This document shows positions 1 to 6,158 of a DNA stretch of 9,186 nucleotides, piece by piece. The position numbers were made by a program, and so were the translations under genes. A model generated the notes under the pieces. It was not told the origin of the DNA. It worked only from the letters and a program-made list of their open reading frames with translations, and ran no database searches. This DNA comes from Granulosicoccaceae bacterium (lineage in GTDB: Bacteria > Pseudomonadota > Gammaproteobacteria > DAOVJZ01), in the NCBI GenBank assembly GCA_030632035.1, contig DAOVJZ010000050.1, positions 1 to 9,186 on the forward strand. Reading direction: 5' to 3'. Numbering within the stretch: the first letter of the stretch is position 1; every line of letters starts with the position of its first letter.

Positions 1-351
1 TACCAAAGTCGTTACCACCAGCGCCATACTGATTTAATGGATGTATTGGCTGGATTCCAGCCACGCGCCAATGCACCGCTGGATAAAATTGCTACCTTAC
101 TGGGTTTCCCGGGCAAGATGGGTATGAGCGGTGCCAAGGTCTGGGATCAATATCAGGCCGGTGAAATCAAGGCCATCCGTGATTATTGCGAAACCGATGT
201 GCTGAACACCTATCTGGTGTATTTGCGTTTTGAACTCATACGCGGGCATTTAACACAGGAAGGCTATGAAACAGAATGTCAGATCGTGCGTGATGCATTG
301 AAAGAAGAAGATAAACCTCATCTACAAGAATTCCTCGAAGCCTGGGAATAA
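1..351 (+). CDS. PolB-like 3'-5' exonuclease, C-terminal part (5' end outside window)
   Basis: The reading frame is open from base 1 and encodes 116 residues up to a TAA at 349-351, so only the C-terminal part of the gene is present. The sequence fits the predicted 3'-5' exonucleases related to the DNA polymerase B proofreading domain (DnaQ-like superfamily), which remove nucleotides from DNA 3' ends using two metal ions. A Y-x3-D motif (Tyr at 184-186, Asp at 196-198, within IRDYCETDVLNTY) matches exonuclease motif III and supplies a metal-binding aspartate. The block YHQRHTDLMD near the start is also typical of the family as I remember it. The Exo I motif lies upstream of the window and cannot be checked. 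The gene stops 6 bp before rlmD, on the same strand and in the same frame, so the two are probably co-transcribed. The cellular substrate is unknown; a DNA repair or nucleic-acid processing role is inferred from the family only. Confidence 0.85.
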   Translation, partial: YQSRYHQRHTDLMDVLAGFQPRANAPLDKIATLLGFPGKMGMSGAKVWDQYQAGEIKAIRDYCETDVLNTYLVYLRFELIRGHLTQEGYETECQIVRDALKEEDKPHLQEFLEAWE

Positions 352-357
352 TAGTAA

Positions 358-1683
358 ATGGGCAGACGTCGTAAAAAGAAACTCCCCAGCGAGATATTCA
401 CTGCTGAAATCGAATCCCTGAGCCATGACGGGCGCGGTGTTGCGCATCTTGATGGCAAAACCATTTTTATCGATGGTGCCTTGCCCGGTGAAGAGGTGGG
501 TTTTCTCTATACATCACAACGCCGCAAGTTTGATGAAGGCCGTACCGTTGAAGTCAAAAAGGCATCACCTGACAGGGTAGAGCCCAAATGTGAACACTTT
601 GGTGTCTGCGGTGGTTGCAGCCTGCAACACATGTCACCCGAAGCACAGATCCAGTCCAAACAACAAGTCATGCTCGATAACCTCGAACGCATCGGCAAAG
701 TCACACCACAAAATATACTGCCACCGTTAACCGATAACCCATGGGGCTACCGCCGCCGTGCACGACTTGGCGTGAAGCATGTCTTCAAAAAAGGCAAGGT
801 ACTGGTCGGTTTTCGCGAGAAGCGCGCACCCTATGTTGCGGAACTGAATCGCTGTCACGTAGTGCATCCCTCCGTAGGTGAAAAGCTGACAGACATGGCT
901 AACCTGATCGAAGGCCTGAGCGTACATGACAAAATCCCGCAAATAGAAGTTGCGGTTGGGGACGAAAAAGCCGCACTGGTATTTCGTCACCTTGAACCAC
1001 TCACCGATGAAGATAAAAACAAACTCATCGCGTTTGGTGAACAACACAATTTCATGATTTATCTACAACCCGAAGGGCCGGACTCCATTACGCTGTTATA
1101 TCCGGAAGGGACAACACTGACATACCAATTACCGGATTATGAAGTCGACTACATTTTCGAGCCGTCCGACTTTGTGCAGGTGAATGCTAACCTGAACCGT
1201 AAAATGGTCAACCATGCACTCGCACTCCTGCAACCCGAACAGGGTGATGAAATACTGGATCTGTTTTGTGGTCTGGGCAACTTCACACTACCGATTGCTC
1301 GCAAGGCTGGAAAGGTTACCGGTGTAGAAGGGGACAAACTACTGGTTGAACGCGCCAACATCAATGCAAAACGTAACAACATAGAAAACGCTGAATTTCA
1401 TTATGCCGATCTAACGCAAGATCTCGATACCATGTCGTGGCTAAAAAGGGAATGGGATAAAATCCTGATCGACCCACCGCGCACTGGCGCACTTGAAGTC
1501 ATCGAACACCTGCCTAACACCAAACCTAAACGGATAGTTTATGTTTCCTGTAATCCGGCCACGCTTGCACGCGATGCAGACGAGTTGGTTAACAAGCATG
1601 GTTATAAACTGGTAAGTGTTGGGGTGATGGATATGTTTCCGCATACAGCGCATGTTGAGGCAATTGCGTTGTTTGAGAAGTGA
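358..1683 (+). CDS. rlmD: 23S rRNA (uracil-1939-C5)-methyltransferase RlmD
   Basis: This cytoplasmic enzyme uses S-adenosylmethionine to methylate C5 of U1939 in 23S rRNA. The 441-residue product is close to the usual family length. Residues 11-68 form the RNA-binding TRAM domain. Four cysteines, C78, C84, C87 (C-x5-C-x2-C) and C166, are placed as in the E. coli enzyme to hold a 4Fe-4S cluster. The Rossmann methyltransferase domain follows, with the SAM-binding DLFCGLGNF at 301-309 and IDPPR at 371-375. The nucleophilic cysteine is C398 in SCNP, and the presumed base is E434 in the terminal HVEA motif. All key residues are intact. The ATG at 358 directly follows three stop codons, and a weak GGGA at 344-347 inside the upstream gene serves as a possible ribosome site, so translation is probably coupled to the exonuclease gene. 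In E. coli this gene neighbours relA; here the downstream neighbour is an AT-rich accessory gene instead. Confidence 0.97.
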   Translation: MGRRRKKKLPSEIFTAEIESLSHDGRGVAHLDGKTIFIDGALPGEEVGFLYTSQRRKFDEGRTVEVKKASPDRVEPKCEHFGVCGGCSLQHMSPEAQIQSKQQVMLDNLERIGKVTPQNILPPLTDNPWGYRRRARLGVKHVFKKGKVLVGFREKRAPYVAELNRCHVVHPSVGEKLTDMANLIEGLSVHDKIPQIEVAVGDEKAALVFRHLEPLTDEDKNKLIAFGEQHNFMIYLQPEGPDSITLLYPEGTTLTYQLPDYEVDYIFEPSDFVQVNANLNRKMVNHALALLQPEQGDEILDLFCGLGNFTLPIARKAGKVTGVEGDKLLVERANINAKRNNIENAEFHYADLTQDLDTMSWLKREWDKILIDPPRTGALEVIEHLPNTKPKRIVYVSCNPATLARDADELVNKHGYKLVSVGVMDMFPHTAHVEAIALFEK

Positions 1684-1737
1684 TCTTTAACCGCCAAGAT
1701 TTATGCCCGTATATTGAGTGCGCAGAGAAAGCTAAGA
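1682..1737 (+). repeat. Left copy of inverted intergenic repeat
   Basis: The first 18 bases (1682-1699, GATCTTTAACCGCCAAGA) are the exact reverse complement of 3034-3051. A second block, 1721-1737, matches the reverse complement of 3017-3033 at 14 of 17 positions. In this left copy the two blocks are separated by 21 bases (1700-1720) that are absent from the right copy, so it looks interrupted or decayed. The repeat begins inside the rlmD stop codon. The AACCGCCAAGA-type sequence resembles dispersed intergenic repeats that I recall from other bacterial genomes, but I could not confirm that here. Confidence 0.75.
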
Positions 1738-1746
1738 AAAACATAG

Positions 1747-1763
1747 TGTGCGCTTTGCGCACA
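1747..1763 (+). other. Short perfect hairpin between rlmD and the nuclease gene
   Basis: TGTGCGC, loop TTT, GCGCACA forms a perfect 7-bp, GC-rich stem. It lies 63 bp after the rlmD stop. It could weakly terminate rlmD transcription, but no T-tract follows directly; the nearest T-rich stretch starts about 17 bases later. It may instead be a decayed part of the adjacent repeat element. Confidence 0.4.
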
Positions 1764-1770
1764 GACCCTA

Positions 1771-1801
1771 TTGATTGATTTTGTTTTTCACATACTATAT
1801 T
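1771..1801 (+). promoter_or_regulatory. Candidate sigma70-type promoter for the exported nuclease-like gene
   Basis: TTGATT occurs at 1771-1776 and again at 1775-1780 and could act as a -35 element. TACTAT at 1793-1798 (16-bp spacing from the first) or TATATT at 1796-1801 (15-bp spacing from the second) could act as a -10 element. The region is AT-rich and lies 40-70 bp before the start codon, where a promoter for an isolated gene is expected. The AT bias makes chance matches likely. Confidence 0.35.
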
Positions 1802-1827
1802 TTACATCCTTAATAACTAGTAAACGT

Positions 1828-1832
1828 GGAGG
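1828..1832 (+). promoter_or_regulatory. Ribosome binding site that fixes the start at 1841
   Basis: GGAGG lies 8 bases before the ATG at 1841, which is ideal spacing. An in-frame GTG at 1826 overlaps this site and has no comparable site upstream. The ATG at 1841 also places the signal peptide at the very N-terminus. Confidence 0.75.
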
Positions 1833-1840
1833 ATGACGAG

Positions 1841-2959
1841 ATGAAACTATACACCAATTTAATTGTCCAGCTTATAATTATATTTATTGCTTCATCCGCA
1901 AATGCACTTTCTGGAATATGGCAAAATGAAGAAGAAGGATTTGGTGCAAAATTTAGGAAAACACCCGAAAAAGCTAGCATTTCAATTGGTGAGTTCAAGG
2001 GATATGCATATCAGTTTGCACAAAACAATGAGGACGGAGCGGCACTTTATTCAATCACCGTTACTCCTATTTCTATTAAATTGAAGGATAAAGAAACAAA
2101 ATCATTTTTATTAAATTCACATCAGTCTTACTTATCATCTCTTGGTGCAAACTCAAACAACCCTAAAATAACATGGTCAACATTTCATGACGATAGAGTG
2201 ATGCTTATATATAGGGTTTATTACTCCGTTGGTTCTCGTCACTTTACAGGAATGGGATTCTGGATTAAAGACAAATCACGAATAATACGAGTATCAGTAT
2301 CTATGCTAGAAGGTTCATCTAAGAAATTTCAACGGCGTGCGAGAAAGTTTTTGCCCAGCTTTTTCCTGATTGATCCTTACTATAAATTGCCTAGCTATGA
2401 GGTGCGTAATGGCAAGAACTTTGAAATTCTTATAGAAAACAATCAGGAAGCAAAGGATTATATGAATGATTATTCTGACCCAGATTTTTTTAGAGAGACC
2501 ATTAAAGGAAGGAAAGTATGGGGGAAAGCAATGGTGCAGGATGGTGATACTCTTCTAATATCGGGAGAAACAATCAATATATATGGCATTGATGCTCCAG
2601 AAATACCGCAAACCTGCAAAGGTGACTCCGGCTTGTCTTACGATGCAGGTGCTAATTCTATAGAGAGATTAAAAGCGAAAACAGGTCCCAGTAAGGCAGT
2701 AATTTGCTACATTATGGATGAAAAAAATAAACTGGCAACATGTTTTATATGGGGGTTTTTTGGTCCCATGAATATTGGACAATGGATGGTTAGGGAAGGC
2801 TCTGCATGGGCTTGGCCACAAAAAGATAGTCCTTATATTAGGGCTGAAGGTTGGGCTGAAGGTTCTGTAGAGGGAAACAAAGACTCAAGCATTAAGGGTA
2901 TATGGCACTATGATTGCAAAACTCCATGGGTATGGAGAAAGGAAAATAACATTAAGTAA
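1841..2959 (+). CDS. Exported protein with C-terminal SNase-like (thermonuclease) domain, catalytic arginines apparently lost
   Basis: The 372-residue product starts with a signal peptide (MKLYT, then a hydrophobic stretch to about residue 19, likely cleaved after ANA at 22), so the protein should act in the periplasm or outside. Residues 23 to about 215 match nothing I recognise; they look beta-rich and end in a FLPSFFL segment. Residues 226-357 resemble the SNase fold, with the metal-site motif DGDT (234-237), IYGIDAPE (247-254) and the terminal GIW (353-355) followed by PWVWR, as in proteobacterial thermonuclease relatives. By alignment to Staphylococcus nuclease, D21, D40 and E43 are kept, but R35 becomes N246. 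The YGR motif carrying R87 is replaced by EKN (N296) in a shortened loop. Cysteines C259, C289, C301 and C358 could form disulfides. Activity is therefore doubtful; it may bind nucleic acid or another ligand. The gene is AT-rich with ATA, AGA and AGG codons, unlike both neighbours, and is framed by inverted repeats, suggesting transfer. Confidence 0.8.
   Translation: MKLYTNLIVQLIIIFIASSANALSGIWQNEEEGFGAKFRKTPEKASISIGEFKGYAYQFAQNNEDGAALYSITVTPISIKLKDKETKSFLLNSHQSYLSSLGANSNNPKITWSTFHDDRVMLIYRVYYSVGSRHFTGMGFWIKDKSRIIRVSVSMLEGSSKKFQRRARKFLPSFFLIDPYYKLPSYEVRNGKNFEILIENNQEAKDYMNDYSDPDFFRETIKGRKVWGKAMVQDGDTLLISGETINIYGIDAPEIPQTCKGDSGLSYDAGANSIERLKAKTGPSKAVICYIMDEKNKLATCFIWGFFGPMNIGQWMVREGSAWAWPQKDSPYIRAEGWAEGSVEGNKDSSIKGIWHYDCKTPWVWRKENNIK
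2841..2864 (+). repeat. In-frame 12-bp tandem duplication in the SNase-like domain
   Basis: GGGCTGAAGGTT occurs twice in direct succession (2841-2852 and 2853-2864). It produces the duplicated AEG motif in RAEGWAEGS (residues 334-342). It adds four residues between the conserved Tyr (Y332) and GIW, a segment that seems longer than in relatives I remember. Confidence 0.85.
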
Positions 2960-3016
2960 TATGTGATACTCCTAACTAGTCTTGCCCCTCTCCCGGAGGA
3001 TAGGAGCAATTAAAAA

Positions 3017-3051
3017 TCTTGGCGTTCTCTGTGTCTTGGCGGTTAAAGATC
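3017..3051 (-). repeat. Right copy of inverted intergenic repeat
   Basis: The bases 3034-3051 are the perfect reverse complement of 1682-1699, and 3017-3033 match 1721-1737 in reverse complement with three mismatches. Unlike the left copy, the two blocks are contiguous here, so this 35-bp copy looks intact. It contains an internal direct repeat, TCTTGGCG at 3017-3024 and 3034-3041, 17 bp apart. It abuts the stop codon of the permease gene at 3052. No T-tract terminator was found in the 92 bp between the convergent genes. Confidence 0.75.
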
Positions 3052-4251
3052 TCACTCCGCCCTCAAAGCCTCCACAGCCTCCATCTTAGCCGCATGCATC
3101 GCAGGCACGATCCCGGCAACAATCCCAACAGTCAGAGCCAACACCTCAGCCGCAATCGCATAAGGCCATGAAATCTGTATCGGCAGGGCAGGCAGAAAAA
3201 CACTAAGCAGGTAGGCAATACCCAGCCCTAATCCAAGTCCGAGTATGCCACCAAGAATACCAAGCGTACCGGCTTCGACCAGAAACAGCGTCATGATTTG
3301 CTGGCTACGTGCGCCAAGTGATTTGAGCAGTCCAATCTCGGGTGTGCGTTCATTAACGGCAATGGTCATGATGGTGAGTATGCCGATGCCGCCGACAATA
3401 AGTGAGATGGCACCGAGCGCGGCAACCACGAAGGTTAAGACATTGAGCACTGAGCCCAGTATGTCGAGCATTTGTTGCTGGGTGGTAATGGTAAAGTCTT
3501 CCTTGCCGTGTCGATTCATGAGTGTGCGTTTGATGGCGGCGACGATGTTGTCGACATTGGCATTGCTGGAATAGAGGATGTCGATTTCAAACAGGCCTTC
3601 CTGATCGAGCAGTTCCTGTGCACGTGCTGTCGGGATATAAATGGCATCATCAATATCGAAACCGAGTATTTGCCCCTTGGGTTCCATGACACCGATAATG
3701 CGATAGCGATAACTACCAATGCGGATGCGTTTGCCAAGTGCGGTACGGTTGCCAAACAGTTCACGGCGCAGTTTACTGCCGAGTACGGCAAAGGCGCGTG
3801 GTGATTGTATGTTGTCTTTGGGCAGGAAGCGGCCACTGCGCACACCAAACTTGAGTACTTCTGGAAATTCAGGGCCGACTCCATAAACTGTCGTGCGTCG
3901 TCCAAGTCCTCCTGCTTCAATATCGACGTTGCCTTGTATTAGAGGTACAACACCTTCTACATATTGAATGCGTTTTAATGCCTCACTGTCTTCCAGGGTC
4001 AGGGGTTTGGTGCTGCCGAACACACCGACGGATACCCCATGGGTTTCACTTTTACCGGGGTTGATGCCGATCAGGTTGGTACCGAACTGGGTGAATTCAG
4101 ATACGACAAAACGATGCACGCCTTCGCCAATGGAGGTGAGCAGGACAACGGTGGTGATACCGACAGCGATACCAATGGCGGTCAAAAAACTGCGCATGCG
4201 ATAGGCTTGCAAGGTACCGGAGGCGAAGCGGAGTGTTTCTGATAGGTTCAT
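3052..4251 (-). CDS. ABC transporter permease, MacB/FtsX type (second permease)
   Basis: This 399-residue inner-membrane protein has the MacB/FtsX permease layout. TM1 lies at about 20-42, followed by a large periplasmic domain at about 45-265, then three TM segments at about 270-298, 322-350 and 362-385. The cytoplasmic loop NERTPEIGLLKSLGA (300-314) matches the coupling region that contacts the ATPase, and the tail P-x4-AA-x4-EAVEALR is typical. MacB-type permeases do not pass substrate through the inner membrane. They transmit ATP-driven motion to a periplasmic adaptor and an outer-membrane channel. It is clearly a paralogue of the adjacent permease (shared LTS-x-GEG at 38-44, FGTNL and a PGKSET/PGRTET motif), so the two probably form a heterodimer. 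It starts 19 bp after that gene, with AAGGA about 12 bases before the ATG. As last gene of the operon it converges with the nuclease-like gene. Confidence 0.9.
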   Translation of the reverse strand: MNLSETLRFASGTLQAYRMRSFLTAIGIAVGITTVVLLTSIGEGVHRFVVSEFTQFGTNLIGINPGKSETHGVSVGVFGSTKPLTLEDSEALKRIQYVEGVVPLIQGNVDIEAGGLGRRTTVYGVGPEFPEVLKFGVRSGRFLPKDNIQSPRAFAVLGSKLRRELFGNRTALGKRIRIGSYRYRIIGVMEPKGQILGFDIDDAIYIPTARAQELLDQEGLFEIDILYSSNANVDNIVAAIKRTLMNRHGKEDFTITTQQQMLDILGSVLNVLTFVVAALGAISLIVGGIGILTIMTIAVNERTPEIGLLKSLGARSQQIMTLFLVEAGTLGILGGILGLGLGLGIAYLLSVFLPALPIQISWPYAIAAEVLALTVGIVAGIVPAMHAAKMEAVEALRAE

Positions 4252-4270
4252 ATAATCAGATATTCCTTAA

Positions 4271-5479
4271 TCATCGCCGTGAAAGGGCGGTGACAGGATC
4301 GAGTCGTGCCGCGCGTTGTGCAGGCAAGATTCCAAATAGGATACCGGTCGTGATGGCTGTCACCATTGCGGCAACCAGTGCCCACCAGGGTGCAACCAGC
4401 GTCATTTTAGGAAGAAAGATTTCAGCCGTCTGGGTAACCAGTATCCCGAAGGCAATACCGGCCAAGGCACCAATAAGCGAGAGCAGGGCAGCTTCACCCA
4501 TAAACAGGATGGTGATTTGTTGTTTACTGGCACCGATGGCCTTTAATAAACCAATTTCGGCAGTGCGTTGTGAAACAGTGACCAGCATGACATTCATAAT
4601 TAAAATACCGGCGACAAACAGACTGATAGCGCCAATACCGGCAACGGTAAAGGTTAGCGCGGTGAAAATTTTATCGAATGTGCCCAGTACGGCATCTTGT
4701 GTAATCAGTGTGACATCATCCTTGCCCTGATGGCGTTCGCGGATAATTCTTTCCACATCCTTGATGGCTGATGGAACCATGTCCCGGTTTTTGGATTCGA
4801 CCATAATACGAAACAGGGACGGGTTATTGAAAATCGCCATTGCCGAGGCAACCGGTATGATAACCAGTTTTTCGACATCAACACCAACGGAACGACCTTC
4901 TGATGCAATCAAACCAATGACACGAAAACGACGATCCCCGATGCGCAACCATTTTCCGAGTGGATTTTCATTGCCAAATAATTCATGTTTTGTTTCGGCA
5001 CCAATTACACACACCGGGCTGGTGCGATCATAATCCATTGGTGGCAGGAATTTTCCTTGTGACATTTCCCAGTGGCGAATCGTAAGCAGACTGGCAGATG
5101 AACCGATAACAGGACCTTCACGACTGCGTTGTTTATAGGAAATAGAGGCCGAACCAACACTGATGGGTGCAATTTGTTTCACATAGGGACTACGGTGGAT
5201 GGCACCGGCATCATAGACGGTCAGGTCACGCGGGGTTTTGCCAAATAACATGCCGGCTTGATTGCCCGCCGTTTCGGTACGACCGGGCAGGACAATGATC
5301 AGGTTAGTGCCGAGTGCTGAAAATTCATCAATCACATAGTGACGTGCGCCTTCGCCTAATGAGGTCAGGATAATCACAGAGCCGACACCAATAGACATAG
5401 CTACCAGCATGAGCAGGGTACGTACACGGTTGGATGTCACAGCATGGACGGTAAACAGGATAATATCCTTGATGTTCAT
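4271..5479 (-). CDS. ABC transporter permease, MacB/FtsX type (first permease)
   Basis: This 402-residue integral inner-membrane protein has TM1 at about 20-42, a periplasmic domain at about 45-268 and TM2-4 at about 272-300, 324-350 and 363-386. The SQRTAEIGLLKAIGAS loop (303-318) and the C-terminal AARLDPVTALSR motif are hallmarks of MacB-like permeases. Its ATG overlaps the ATPase stop codon as ATGA (4 bp), implying translational coupling and near-equal synthesis. AGG lies 6 bases before the ATG. It is separate from the ATPase, as in Bacillus YknYZ, and unlike E. coli MacB, where ATPase and permease are fused. With the downstream paralogue it likely makes the membrane part of a single exporter powered by the shared ATPase. 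The periplasmic domain is expected to bind the adaptor encoded two genes upstream. The substrate cannot be told from sequence. Confidence 0.9.
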   Translation of the reverse strand: MNIKDIILFTVHAVTSNRVRTLLMLVAMSIGVGSVIILTSLGEGARHYVIDEFSALGTNLIIVLPGRTETAGNQAGMLFGKTPRDLTVYDAGAIHRSPYVKQIAPISVGSASISYKQRSREGPVIGSSASLLTIRHWEMSQGKFLPPMDYDRTSPVCVIGAETKHELFGNENPLGKWLRIGDRRFRVIGLIASEGRSVGVDVEKLVIIPVASAMAIFNNPSLFRIMVESKNRDMVPSAIKDVERIIRERHQGKDDVTLITQDAVLGTFDKIFTALTFTVAGIGAISLFVAGILIMNVMLVTVSQRTAEIGLLKAIGASKQQITILFMGEAALLSLIGALAGIAFGILVTQTAEIFLPKMTLVAPWWALVAAMVTAITTGILFGILPAQRAARLDPVTALSRR

Positions 5480-6156
5480 AGCGCACCTGATTCGTCAGCA
5501 GAAATCTTGCCATCCACAAGTTGTATGTGACGATGTGCGCGTTTACCGATATTGATATCATGGGTTACGATAATCAGCGTCAGTCCCTTGCTGTTCAGTT
5601 CTTCCAGCAGTTGAATAATTTCCTTACCAGAGTGTTGATCCAGATTACCGGTGGGTTCATCGGCAAGCAGGACTTTAGGTTGCATGATGGTGGCACGCGC
5701 AATCGCGATGCGCTGTAATTGACCACCGGAGAGTTGATCGGGACGGTGATCAGCGCGATTTTCCAGTCCAATGGCTTTTAATACGTTTTGAGTACGTTCC
5801 TTGCGTTCTTGTTCGGGAATTCCGGCCAGTATCATGGGTAGTTCGATATTAGCCTCGGCAGTCAGGCGTGGAATGAGGTGAAAAAACTGAAATACAAAAC
5901 CGATTTTTTGCTGACGTGTGTATGCCTGTTCATCATCCGTCAGCGAAGTAACATCTTTTCCATCCAGCAGATAACGGCCACCGGTTGGTTGATCCAGCAG
6001 ACCGAGCATATTTAACAGTGTGGATTTGCCGGAACCGGATGGCCCCATGATGGAGATGTATTCGCCTGCTTCAATACTGAGATCGACTTTGTTAAGTGCT
6101 GTGACCTGTTGATCGCCAACCTGAAAAATGCGTTCGACTTTCTCAAGTCGTATCAT
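5476..6156 (-). CDS. ABC transporter ATP-binding protein, MacB/LolD family
   Basis: This 226-residue cytoplasmic ATPase powers the exporter. All ABC motifs are present: Walker A GPSGSGKST (38-46), Q-loop Q90 in FVFQFFHLIP, signature LSGGQ (142-146), Walker B VLLADEP (162-168) with catalytic E167, D-loop NLD (171-173) and switch histidine H199. Length, the QQKIGFVFQ segment and the LADEPTGNLD block are typical of the MacB/LolD/FtsE group, which works with FtsX-like permeases. The gene starts 2 bp after the adaptor stop, with GGAA 8 bases before the ATG inside the adaptor gene, and it overlaps the first permease by 4 bp. A LolCDE-type lipoprotein release complex also has one ATPase and two permeases. 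The adjacent MacA-like adaptor, however, favours a tripartite export pump. Confidence 0.95.
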   Translation of the reverse strand: MIRLEKVERIFQVGDQQVTALNKVDLSIEAGEYISIMGPSGSGKSTLLNMLGLLDQPTGGRYLLDGKDVTSLTDDEQAYTRQQKIGFVFQFFHLIPRLTAEANIELPMILAGIPEQERKERTQNVLKAIGLENRADHRPDQLSGGQLQRIAIARATIMQPKVLLADEPTGNLDQHSGKEIIQLLEELNSKGLTLIIVTHDINIGKRAHRHIQLVDGKISADESGAL

Positions 6157-6158
6157 AA

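Noticed and set aside
507..1653. Open frames on the minus strand opposite rlmD
   Set aside because: The rlmD motifs are complete across this region, and the minus-strand frames show no conserved pattern.
1826..1840. In-frame GTG start that would lengthen the nuclease-like protein by five residues
   Set aside because: It overlaps the GGAGG ribosome site, which is ideally spaced for the ATG at 1841. The ATG also gives a cleaner signal peptide.
2969..3006. Possible bidirectional terminator between the convergent genes (CTCCT...AGGAG with inner CCTC...GAGG)
   Set aside because: The stems are only 4-5 bp with an asymmetric internal loop and no T-tract on either strand.
1682..3051. Insertion sequence or MITE explanation for the inverted repeats
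   Set aside because: There is no transposase and no clear target-site duplication, and the enclosed gene is not a mobility gene. I therefore report repeats rather than a mobile element.
3245..4730. Several open frames on the + strand opposite the permease genes
   Set aside because: They lie antisense to well-supported permease genes, have low-complexity composition, and show no recognisable motifs or ribosome sites.
3052..6156. LolCDE lipoprotein-release complex as the identity of the ABC genes
   Set aside because: The one-ATPase, two-permease layout fits, but the immediately adjacent MacA-type adaptor with a TolC-docking motif points to a tripartite exporter. The alternative is not fully excluded.
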